In this document: in pieces, positions 24,743-31,561 of the stretch
Layout: each line of letters begins with the position of its first letter
Position numbering within the stretch: the first letter of the stretch is position 1
From: Octadecabacter sp.
GTDB taxonomy: Bacteria > Pseudomonadota > Alphaproteobacteria > Rhodobacterales > Rhodobacteraceae
Direction of reading: 5' to 3'
Length of the DNA stretch: 35,655 bases
Assembly (NCBI GenBank): GCA_017886375.1
Contig: JAGGNB010000149.1
Location: 1-35,655 of the forward strand
Notes under the pieces: generated by a model
Databases searched by the model: none
Told to the model about the DNA's origin: nothing
The model's input: only the letters and a program-made list of their open reading frames with translations
Position numbers and translations under genes: made by a program

Positions 24743-24759
24743 GCAATAATATTGCGCAA
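24743..24759. promoter_or_regulatory. Overlapping palindromes at the ecm start region
   Basis: GCAATAATATTGC (24743-24755) is a dyad with one central base, and TTGCGCAA (24752-24759) is a perfect palindrome overlapping it. They lie just after the predicted transcription start, a typical repressor position. The TTGC/GCAA half-sites recall the TTTGCAAA-type sites reported for RamB/PccR-like acyl-CoA regulators; the match is partial. Confidence 0.35.
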
Positions 24760-24779
24760 CCAGATTAATGAGGTCCCCG

Positions 24780-26759
24780 ATGTCACAGACGCAAGAAGAT
24801 CGCGAGGCCGATCGCCCGTGGCTGTTTCGAACCTACGCAGGTCATTCAACGGCGAAGGCATCAAACGCGCTCTATCGCGGAAATCTGGCAAAGGGACAGA
24901 CTGGCCTGTCCGTGGCTTTCGATTTGCCGACACAAACGGGCTATGACAGCGATCATCTATTAGCACGTGGCGAAGTTGGTAAGGTTGGCGTTCCGGTCTG
25001 TCATTTGGGGGATATGCGCGCATTGTTCGACGACATTCCGCTTGAGAAAATGAACACGTCGATGACAATCAATGCGACAGCGCCGTGGCTGCTCGCGCTT
25101 TATATTGCTGCCGCCGAAGAACAGGGAGCCGATGTTTCAGCACTTCAAGGCACGGTCCAAAACGACATCATCAAAGAATACCTCTCGCGCGGCACATATA
25201 TATGCCCGCCTGCCCCGTCCCTGCGCATGATCACCGACGTCGCCGCCTATACCCGTGAACATCTGCCAAAATGGAACCCGATGAACGTGTGCAGCTACCA
25301 CCTGCAAGAAGCAGGCGCGACGCCAGAAGAAGAATTGTCGTTTGCATTGGCCACAGCAATTGCCGTTCTCGATGATCTTAAGGGCAAAGTCCCCGCAGAC
25401 GCATTTCCTGCCATGGTCGGGCGTATTTCGTTTTTCGTGAATGCTGGCATCCGTTTTGTGACCGAAATGTGCAAGATGCGCGCCTTCGTCGAATTGTGGG
25501 ACGAGATTTGTCAGACTCGTTACGGCGTGGATGATCCGAAATTTCGCCGTTTCCGTTACGGGGTGCAGGTCAATTCCCTTGGCCTAACCGAGCAGCAGCC
25601 AGAAAATAATGTCTACCGCATCCTGATTGAAATGCTTGCCGTTACATTAAGTAAAGACGCACGCGCCCGCGCCGTGCAATTGCCCGCTTGGAACGAAGCC
25701 CTCGGATTGCCGCGCCCGTGGGATCAGCAATGGTCGCTAAGGATGCAACAAATCCTCGCGTTTGAGACAGACCTTTTGGAATACGATGACCTGTTTGAGG
25801 GGAACCCAGCGGTGGAACGCAAAGTTGCGGCGCTAAAGAAGGGCGCGATGGCAGAGTTAGGCCAAATCGACAGCATGGGCGACATGCAGGAAAAGATCGA
25901 ATACATGAAATCGCGGCTGGTTGAATCGAACGCCGCGCGAATTGCTGGCATTGAATCCGGTGCCACGACGGTCATTGGGGTGAATAAATTCCAGAACGGC
26001 GAACCATCCCCGCTCACGGCGGGGGACGATGCCATTATGGTAAGCGATCCGGCAGCAGAGGCAGACCAATTGGCACGGCTGGCAACTTGGAAAGCCGATC
26101 GCGACGCAGATGCCGTATCAGCCGCCCTCGCCGCGCTAAAGGCCGCAGCACTGAGCGATACAAACATTATGATCCCGTCAATTGCCGCGGCGAAAGCCGG
26201 CGTTACAACAGGCGAATGGGCGCAGGTCATTCGCGATGCATTCGGCCAATATCGCGGTCCGACAGGTGTGTCGCACAACCCGTCCAATCGCACCGAAGGC
26301 CTTGATGATATTCGGGATCGCGTGTCGGCTGTCAGCGCGAAACTCGGCCGGAAGCTTAAGTTTCTGATGGGGAAACCGGGGCTAGACGGGCATTCAAACG
26401 GTGCCGAACAGATCGCTGCGCGGGCCCGCGATTGCGGCATGGATATCACCTATGAGGGAATTCGGTTGACCCCTGATGAAATCATCCAAGCCATTCTTCG
26501 CGATGACGTCCACGTGGTCGGTCTTTCTATTCTGTCAGGCTCCCACATCCCGCTGATATCGGAAATGATGGATAAAATGCGCGCACAGGGTCTGGGACAT
26601 ATTCCTGTCGTCGTTGGCGGAATAATTCCGGATGAAGACGCCACAGCATTGGCCGCAATGGGTGTAGCGCGGATATATACACCGAAAGATTTCCAATTGA
26701 ACCGGATTATGGACGACATTGTAACTTTGGCAGACCCATCTGCGATCAATCTGGCGTAG
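24780..26759 (+). CDS. ecm: (2R)-ethylmalonyl-CoA mutase
   Basis: 659 residues, coenzyme-B12-dependent; it rearranges ethylmalonyl-CoA to methylsuccinyl-CoA in the ethylmalonyl-CoA pathway. The N-terminal TIM barrel includes TGLSVAFDLPTQTGYDSDH and SMTINATAPWLLALY. The C-terminal B12 domain has the DxHxxG motif at Asp536-His538-Gly541 (KPGLDGHSNGAEQIA), then VGLSILSGSH and VVVGGIIP. Length (about 660) and the whole sequence fit Ecm/MeaA better than methylmalonyl-CoA mutase (about 710). GAGG precedes the ATG at 24780; the in-frame ATG at 24768 lies before it. It is divergent from the acyltransferase and ccr. Confidence 0.94.
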   Translation: MSQTQEDREADRPWLFRTYAGHSTAKASNALYRGNLAKGQTGLSVAFDLPTQTGYDSDHLLARGEVGKVGVPVCHLGDMRALFDDIPLEKMNTSMTINATAPWLLALYIAAAEEQGADVSALQGTVQNDIIKEYLSRGTYICPPAPSLRMITDVAAYTREHLPKWNPMNVCSYHLQEAGATPEEELSFALATAIAVLDDLKGKVPADAFPAMVGRISFFVNAGIRFVTEMCKMRAFVELWDEICQTRYGVDDPKFRRFRYGVQVNSLGLTEQQPENNVYRILIEMLAVTLSKDARARAVQLPAWNEALGLPRPWDQQWSLRMQQILAFETDLLEYDDLFEGNPAVERKVAALKKGAMAELGQIDSMGDMQEKIEYMKSRLVESNAARIAGIESGATTVIGVNKFQNGEPSPLTAGDDAIMVSDPAAEADQLARLATWKADRDADAVSAALAALKAAALSDTNIMIPSIAAAKAGVTTGEWAQVIRDAFGQYRGPTGVSHNPSNRTEGLDDIRDRVSAVSAKLGRKLKFLMGKPGLDGHSNGAEQIAARARDCGMDITYEGIRLTPDEIIQAILRDDVHVVGLSILSGSHIPLISEMMDKMRAQGLGHIPVVVGGIIPDEDATALAAMGVARIYTPKDFQLNRIMDDIVTLADPSAINLA

Positions 26760-26783
26760 CGTCGTATTAGGTTTAATTGATAG

Positions 26784-26839
26784 CCATAATGGACCAAATT
26801 CGACCATAACGACGAATTATGGTACCCTTTAGTTTATGG
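26784..26839. promoter_or_regulatory. Array of four CCATAA/TTATGG boxes before the H-NS-family gene
   Basis: CCATAA lies at 26784-26789 and 26804-26809, exactly 20 bases apart, and its complement TTATGG at 26817-26822 and 26834-26839, 17 apart. A second dyad, AATTCG (26798-26803) and CGAATT (26813-26818), is centred in the array. The region is AT-rich. Likely an operator, perhaps autoregulatory. Confidence 0.45.
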
Positions 26840-26909
26840 TAGCCGTAAAGTACCTTCCAAATGACGTGTGAATTTTTTAAGCCTCGTGTACAATTGAAAG
26901 GACGACCGA

Positions 26910-27233
26910 ATGGCCATCGATCTCAAAAATATGTCACGTAAAGAGCTTGAGAAGCTCGCGGGCGACGTTGAAAAATCGCTTGAAAAGCTTCGCAAGAAGG
27001 ATCTGAAAAAGGTTCGACAGGAAATGGAAAAGCTTGCGGCCGCACATGGTGTCACCGTTGAGGACATCATGGGAAGCACAGCGACGCCGAAGAAGGCCGT
27101 AAAACCCAAAGCCGCTCCAAAATATGCAAATCCTGCGGACAAATCCAAGACATGGACTGGCAAAGGCCGCCAACCGGAATGGTTCAAGTCAGCGATTTCT
27201 GCAGGCAAAGCACCAGAAAGCATGGCGGTGTAG
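26910..27233 (+). CDS. H-NS family nucleoid-associated DNA-binding protein
   Basis: 107 residues. Residues 8-44 are a charged coiled coil for oligomerisation (SRKELEKLAGDVEKSLEKLR and on). A Lys/Pro/Ala linker follows, then the C-terminal DNA-binding motif TWTGKGRQPEWF (81-92), preceded by KYANPADKSK; this is the (Y)xNPxxxxxTWxGxGRxPxW pattern of H-NS and the Rhodobacter HvrA group. It probably binds AT-rich DNA and silences or tunes transcription. AAAGGA precedes the ATG. The AT-rich, repeat-bearing upstream region suggests autoregulation. Confidence 0.9.
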   Translation: MAIDLKNMSRKELEKLAGDVEKSLEKLRKKDLKKVRQEMEKLAAAHGVTVEDIMGSTATPKKAVKPKAAPKYANPADKSKTWTGKGRQPEWFKSAISAGKAPESMAV

Positions 27234-27309
27234 TCACACGTTGAACTTATTAAACGGTTCAAAGTTACTATAAATTTGTTGAATTATTCCGGGCTTTCCG
27301 GCATCCAAA

Positions 27310-27340
27310 TTGGGATCGGCACGACAACAGCCGATCCCAA
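27310..27340 (-). terminator. Terminator hairpin of the 27.4 kb lipoprotein gene
   Basis: TTGGGATCGGC (27310-27320) and GCCGATCCCAA (27330-27340) form an 11 bp perfect stem with a 9-base loop. On the minus strand it lies 43 bases past the lipoprotein stop and is followed by TTTGG; on the plus strand no T-run follows. Confidence 0.5.
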
Positions 27341-27383
27341 AAATCTATGTGGCATGCAGGCTATAAACGCCGTGACTCCTACA

Positions 27384-27740
27384 TCAAAGACTCAGCGCAC
27401 TTCTTCCAAAAATAAACTGCCACTGCGTCCCGTCCTTCATGACAATCTGCCCGCCCCCCTGCAGGCCAGATTGATAAGTCGCCGTTCCAATACCGCTAAG
27501 CCCGTTGCTACATCTGACCGGAAAAGTGACTGTCGATCCCGCCGTCCCGGGGCTATAGCGCCCCTGACAGGTATTGGGCCCGTTTGAAACTTGGAACCAC
27601 CCGCCTTCAAACAACGTCGCCGTTGCCGTGCCGCGATAGATGGTGTCGCTCGGGCCGACGACCGCCACCGGATGGGTCACGACATCACAGGCAGCAAGCC
27701 CACCGCACAGCACGAATATGCCAATTGATTTATAAAACAT
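27384..27740 (-). CDS. Small lipoprotein of unknown function (118 residues)
   Basis: Signal MFYKSIGIFVLCGGLAAC with lipobox LAAC, lipidated Cys18. The mature part is beta-rich and glycine-rich: GPSDTIYRGTATATLFEGG, then QVSNGPNTCQGRYSPGTAGS and SGLQGGGQIVMKDGTQWQF. Cys residues in NTCQG and VRCSN could form a disulfide. The start at 27740 is preferred because AAAGGA lies before it; upstream in-frame ATGs at 27755 and 27899 would mask the signal peptide, and the latter overlaps the divergent deoD. Repeated GTATA/GQI patterns hint at a small beta-sandwich. No family recognised. Confidence 0.75.
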   Translation of the reverse strand: MFYKSIGIFVLCGGLAACDVVTHPVAVVGPSDTIYRGTATATLFEGGWFQVSNGPNTCQGRYSPGTAGSTVTFPVRCSNGLSGIGTATYQSGLQGGGQIVMKDGTQWQFIFGRSALSL

Positions 27741-27887
27741 TTGGGGTCCTTTCATGAGTAACCTTATCGCACATATTGAACACCGTTCACGAATAGGCGA
27801 GTCCGGTTTTCCAGACCTGCTCTTTGCCTTGATCCCCCACGCGCCACCGCCTAGCATCTCCAAAACCCAAGATAGAAAGACGACGCA

Positions 27888-28592
27888 ATGACCATTCATA
27901 TTGGTGCAGACAAAGACGATATCGCTGACGTGGTCCTGATGCCCGGCGATCCTTACCGTGCGAAATGGGCGGCTGAAACGTTTCTAACGGACGCCAAATG
28001 CGTGCACGAAGTGCGCGGGATGTTCGGATTTACCGGAATGTGGAACGGCAATCGCGTCACCATTCAGGGGTCGGGCATGGGCATGCCATCCATGTCGATC
28101 TACGCCAACGAATTGATTCGCGATTTTGACGTTCAAACGCTGATCCGCATCGGATCCTGCGGCGGCATGCAACCGCATGTCAAAGTCCGCGATGTCATCC
28201 TTGCGATGACAGCAAGCACAGTCGCCACGCCAAGTTCAACGATCTTCAAGGACTTGAATTTCGCCCCCTGTGCTGACTACGGATTACTCGCCGCCGCGGC
28301 AGAAGCGGCCAAATCGATGGATGTCGATGTGCATGTGGGCGGGATCTATTCGTCCGATACCTTTTATGACGAACGTCCCGATCTCAACAAGGAAATGCAA
28401 CGTCACGGTATTTTGGGGGTCGAGATGGAGGCCGCTGAACTCTACATTCTCGCCGCGCGCTATGGTCGTCGCGCTTTGGGTGTGATGACGGTGTCCGATC
28501 ATCTGCTCACGGGCGAAGCCCTGCCAGCGGATCAACGTGAACGCAGCTTTGGCGATATGATTGAAATTGCGCTGACGGCCGCGTTTGCCTGA
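27888..28592 (+). CDS. deoD: Purine-nucleoside phosphorylase, hexameric DeoD type
   Basis: 234 residues, NP-I family. Seen: the N-terminal [20 protein letters not shown] and RAKW (phosphate and nucleoside site), [25 protein letters not shown], and [14 protein letters not shown] (ribose-binding Glu), with VSDHLLTGE near the end (catalytic Asp). It cleaves purine (deoxy)ribonucleosides in the cytoplasm. Length matches E. coli DeoD (239). It is a different fold branch from the trimeric enzyme at 16324, so the organism appears to hold both. No other deoxyribose-operon genes are next to it. Confidence 0.94.
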   Translation: MTIHIGADKDDIADVVLMPGDPYRAKWAAETFLTDAKCVHEVRGMFGFTGMWNGNRVTIQGSGMGMPSMSIYANELIRDFDVQTLIRIGSCGGMQPHVKVRDVILAMTASTVATPSSTIFKDLNFAPCADYGLLAAAAEAAKSMDVDVHVGGIYSSDTFYDERPDLNKEMQRHGILGVEMEAAELYILAARYGRRALGVMTVSDHLLTGEALPADQRERSFGDMIEIALTAAFA

Positions 28593-28613
28593 TTGGCGCA
28601 AAGCAGGCGCGCC

Positions 28614-29456
28614 CTACCGCCCGTGCGTTCCGTCATAAGCATTTCGCGTCGGGGACGACCATGCGCCCAACGCCCCCGCGATCGGCGTGCGCACGGTCAT
28701 CTTTAGCGGGTGGCATGGTGCGGTGTCGCTGGTGTGTTCTGATCCACAATCGCCGCCCGGACAGGCGCTAAGAACCGCCAGCAAGTCAATTTCTGCAAAG
28801 AATTCAATATAGTCATCGGGCCGAACCGGGGATGCCTTCATGAAATACTGCCCCGTATCGCGGGTAAATCCGGTGCACATAAAGACGTTCAAAACGTCGT
28901 GAATATGGGGCTCGGCGTCAGCCAACGACAGACCCAAATGATCCGCGAGCCCGCGTGTCAGGTTGGAATGGCAACAATGATGATAGTCAGTGCCCTGCAA
29001 TAGCCGTCCCGTATATGGGTCACACCGTGTGCCGATCACGTCATGCACCGACCCGCCATATTCGTCGATCCCGTACCACCCAAGCGTATCCGCGATGATG
29101 GTCGCCATGGGGCGCAGATGTGGGAAAGACGACCACAAACGATCCCCCGTGGTCACATGCGTCCCGTGCAGCGCACGGGTCTTGCCAGAATAGAAGCGCT
29201 CGCTTAAGTCATTGGCGTTAAACAGATTAAGATCGCCAACCTGCGGGCCATCAATCGACGTGATGCGCAAGAACGATCCCGCCGGAACCTCAATGCAAGC
29301 TGCTTCGCGCGGCGCCGCGATTGCCTCCGCCATCAACTCGGCAACCTGCGCTGCACGCTGGTACAGCGCCAAATCGGGCTGTGGCAAATCCGCAACCGGA
29401 TAACAAATAACCGGCGCAACAGCCCGCCGCGCCGCGCCATCCTTTGGTTCAATCAT
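28614..29456 (-). CDS. DUF1989 (urea carboxylase-associated family) protein
   Basis: 280 residues. Core sequence includes EVPAGSFLRITSIDGPQVGD, LNLFNANDLSERFYSGKTR, HHCCHSNLTRGLADHLGL and DVLNVFMCTGFTRDTGQYFM, with several conserved Cys and His suggesting a metal site. DUF1989 proteins are known beside urea carboxylase and allophanate hydrolase genes, but none is present here, so the role is open. The start ATG 29456 is preceded by AGGGG. It is convergent with deoD, 21 bases apart. Confidence 0.87.
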   Translation of the reverse strand: MIEPKDGAARRAVAPVICYPVADLPQPDLALYQRAAQVAELMAEAIAAPREAACIEVPAGSFLRITSIDGPQVGDLNLFNANDLSERFYSGKTRALHGTHVTTGDRLWSSFPHLRPMATIIADTLGWYGIDEYGGSVHDVIGTRCDPYTGRLLQGTDYHHCCHSNLTRGLADHLGLSLADAEPHIHDVLNVFMCTGFTRDTGQYFMKASPVRPDDYIEFFAEIDLLAVLSACPGGDCGSEHTSDTAPCHPLKMTVRTPIAGALGAWSSPTRNAYDGTHGR

Positions 29457-29482
29457 CTTACTTACCCCTGCCTTTGTCTTCT

Positions 29483-29510
29483 AAATATCCCCGCCGGAGG
29501 CATCCGGCGC
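29483..29510. repeat. GC-rich stem upstream of the DUF1989 gene
   Basis: CGCCGGA (29492-29498) and TCCGGCG (29503-29509) form a 7 bp stem with a 4-base loop, next to AAATATCCC (29483-29491). On the minus strand this reads CTCCGGCGGGGATATTT, a string I recall as recurrent between genes in Rhodobacterales genomes. That recollection cannot be checked here. Confidence 0.3.
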
Positions 29511-30193
29511 AAACAAAAAACGGCCCTTCACAGGAGCGTCGCCTCTCATCAGTCGATCAAAACTGCGCGGGTTCAATTGCCGTAAGTCTCTTGTTGGTCG
29601 TTATCCATTTCAGTGGATTTGATTCTGTTTGTGTCGTTCTTTTGTGGTCACGTCTTAGTGGCCCACCAGGGATCAAGCGCATACAGGTGATCCACAAACT
29701 AGTTTCGCACCGGATCAGCCTCTATCAAAATCAAGGAACCCGCAGCGGCCGACCTGCAAAAAAACGTGCGCACCTGTTCATGAAATTGGATGATAACGCG
29801 CCTTTTGGTGTTTCCTCTGTCACGCCAAAACTTGAAGCTTTATCAATCATCGGCCGCGCTCCTTTTGTTGTGCAAGGGCTGGTAAGCGACGCGATCCATC
29901 CTTCAACCGGAATGAGTATTAATATGAAATAGGCGTCTGATACCCAATATAACTCCCGAAAGAAATAGTTGGCCTCAAGAAGTCTTGAGCAGTGAGACCA
30001 GAATAGACGTCAAATCAATCGTCGCCAGAATGGGCCGCCGTTGGTGCTGGTTGTGATCACCCAAAGGAACCGCCCATGGGCAGTCGACAATGGCGGACGA
30101 ATATCCCTGAGAGTAAAAAAAACCATGGAACGTGGGTTAAGTCTTGCTAAAACCCGATAATACCACCTTGGGGTCATTTCGTTCCTTTAACGA
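29511..30193. other. Gene-poor, possibly degenerate stretch downstream of sdhB
   Basis: About 680 bases with no protein I can defend. On minus, a 39-residue frame with a good ribosome-binding site (29731-29850, starting MIDKASSFGVTEET) is the end of a longer open stretch reaching back to about 30019; another piece around 29975-30110 reads GYSSAIVDCPWAVPLGDHN. On plus, a frame ending at 29932 reads LVSDAIHPSTGMSINMK. AAAGGA followed by ATG at 30176 on minus would be a good start but soon loses protein character. Changing frames suggest a gene broken by small indels. A dyad CTCAAG/CTTGAG lies at 29974-29989. Confidence 0.4.
29731..29850 (-). CDS. Possible 39-residue peptide
   Basis: MIDKASSFGVTEETPKGALS, then SNFMNRCARFFAGRPLRVP. 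GGAG lies eight bases before the ATG. It lies in the degenerate stretch and may only be the tail of a disrupted longer frame. No family recognised. Confidence 0.2.
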   Translation of the reverse strand: MIDKASSFGVTEETPKGALSSNFMNRCARFFAGRPLRVP

Positions 30194-30940
30194 TCAAACT
30201 GCGTTGATCATCATCTTTTGACATTCGCAATGCCGTCTAGACCCTGGGTGTTCGCGCAGTTCATGATCGTGGTACGATACAGTTTAATGATTCAAGGTCA
30301 TCCAAACGCTCCCCGTCGCTTGTCGCGGCTGTCGGATCCAGTTTGCGGTCAAAAGCGCTGCGGGGCCAAGGAAACGGTCGCCGTTCCACCAGTAGCTGGG
30401 GCACGCAGTCGAACAACATGCGCACATCACACATTCATAAAGACCATCGAGCTTCGCACGATCCTCGATGGATTGCTTCCACTCTTTCGCGGGCTTGTTG
30501 GTTTTGGTCTCCAACCAGGGCTTCACGGATGCATGTTGCGCGTAAAAATGTGTCAGGTCCGGGATCAAATCCTTGATAACCGGCATATGCGGCAGCGGGT
30601 AGATTTTGATATCGCCCTTGATCTCATCCATGCCGTAGATACAGGCCAGCGTGTTAATGCCGTCGATGTTCATCGCGCAGCTGCCGCAGATACCTTCGCG
30701 ACAAGACCGGCGGAACGTCAATGTCGGATCAATATCGCTTTTGATTTTGATCAGCGCGTCCAGAACCATCGGGCCACATGCGTCCATATCCACGAAATAC
30801 GTGTCCAGACTAGGGTTCTTGTCGTCGTCCGGGCTCCAACGATATATCTGCACTTTGCGCAGGTTTTTGGCCCCCTCGGGTTTGGGCCATGTCTTGCCCG
30901 TCGTCATGCGGGAATTCTTGGGCAGGGTCAGTTGAACCAT
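30194..30940 (-). pseudogene. sdhB: SdhB, succinate dehydrogenase iron-sulfur subunit, with a deletion-riddled 3' end
   Basis: The frame from ATG 30940 (AGGAG upstream) is a normal SdhB for about 199 residues: the [2Fe-2S] ligands in [18 protein letters not shown] with a further Cys in LACIYGMDE, and the [4Fe-4S] block [18 protein letters not shown]. After LGPAALLTA the frame breaks and stops at 30284, giving 218 residues instead of about 259. The lost tail can still be read by changing frame: DSRDK, then GERLDDLE, then KLYR, then TIMNCANT, then KMMI, reaching TGA at 30194-30196. These bits match the usual SdhB C-terminus, which supplies the last Cys ligands of the 3Fe-4S and 4Fe-4S clusters. 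Nearly all changes are 1-2 base deletions. It is either sequence error or a broken gene. Confidence 0.85.
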
Positions 30941-30958
30941 GGGTCGGCTCCTGTTGGG

Positions 30959-31258
30959 TTAGGTGAGCGCGCTTGTCGCGCAGGTCACGGTCGCGGGTCG
31001 ACCAAGGATGTCAGACACGAGTGTGATGTTTTCGGGTGTCGCGCCTTGTACGCCAAGCGCGATAATTTCTGCACCAGATGCGTTGTCGATGATGCAATCG
31101 GTCAGCACAGATGCCGCAGGACCGGGGATGGTGTCTGCCACGATCGGTCCGACGACAGCCTTTGCAGCATCACGGCCCGTATCCAATGCGACCACTTGCG
31201 CAACATCACAGGCGGACAGGGTCAGGGCGGCGGCGGTTAAGACAAGGATCAGTTTCAT
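30959..31258 (-). CDS. Small lipoprotein within the sdh operon (99 residues)
   Basis: Signal MKLILVLTAAALTLSAC with lipobox LSAC and lipidated Cys17. The mature ~83 residues are mostly Ala/Val-rich: DVAQVVALDTGRDAAKAVVG, then DCIIDNASGAEIIALGVQGA and ILGRPATVTCATSALT; Cys in TDCIID and VTCAT may pair. It lies 18 bases upstream of sdhB and 21 bases downstream of the other lipoprotein, all on one strand, so it is co-transcribed with succinate dehydrogenase. Function unknown. Confidence 0.8.
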   Translation of the reverse strand: MKLILVLTAAALTLSACDVAQVVALDTGRDAAKAVVGPIVADTIPGPAASVLTDCIIDNASGAEIIALGVQGATPENITLVSDILGRPATVTCATSALT

Positions 31259-31279
31259 TAAGTTTCTCCGTTTCTCAAT

Positions 31280-31561
31280 TTAGCGCAGCACAGGCGGGCG
31301 AATGGGGGCGGCGCCCGTGCGATCAAAGATGCATTGCGCGTAAACCTCAAGCGGATCCCGGCCAGCAAGAAAATCGGACGTCACGCCAATTTCGACGCCA
31401 CCAAATCCACCTGTTCTACTATTGGTGCCGACTGTAACACTTCCCGTCGGGCCTTGCGCGGCTCTCGCTTTGTCTTCGCAAATTTCCGCCGCCCGTTCGG
31501 GGGATACCGGAACGGGGGTGCAAGCGGAAAGACCCACCAAAAGCAATGCCGCGCGATACAT
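31280..31561 (-). CDS. Second small lipoprotein within the sdh operon (93 residues)
   Basis: Signal [14 protein letters not shown] is short, with lipobox LSAC and lipidated Cys14. The mature part has SPERAAEICEDKARAAQG, a Gly-rich segment (VTVGTNSRTGGFGGVEIGV) and DPLEVYAQCIFDRTG; two Cys (EICED, AQCIF) could pair. The ATG shares a base with the sdhA stop, so translation is coupled to sdhA. The ribosome-binding site is weak. The Gly-rich core and the E-C...C pattern recall small periplasmic lipoproteins of unknown function in Rhodobacterales. Confidence 0.78.
   Translation of the reverse strand: MYRAALLLVGLSACTPVPVSPERAAEICEDKARAAQGPTGSVTVGTNSRTGGFGGVEIGVTSDFLAGRDPLEVYAQCIFDRTGAAPIRPPVLR

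Noticed and set aside
26887-26894. TACAAT as a -10 box for the H-NS-family gene
   Set aside because: The start would fall on the ribosome-binding site, and no -35 lies at the right distance.
29563-29585. GGGTTCAATTGCC, resembling a tRNA T-arm
   Set aside because: The flanking five-base stem does not pair and no acceptor, D or anticodon arm can be built around it.
29444-29932. Plus-strand open frame of 162 codons with HPSTGMSINMK at the end
   Set aside because: The N-terminal half is Pro/Arg-rich and starts inside the DUF1989 gene. The end weakly recalls the DPxTGMV motif of pyruvoyltetrahydropterin synthases, but there is no other support. Noted under the degenerate zone.
30218-31240. Plus-strand open frame of 340 codons
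   Set aside because: It runs antisense through sdhB and a lipoprotein gene and has the low-complexity look of a mirror frame.
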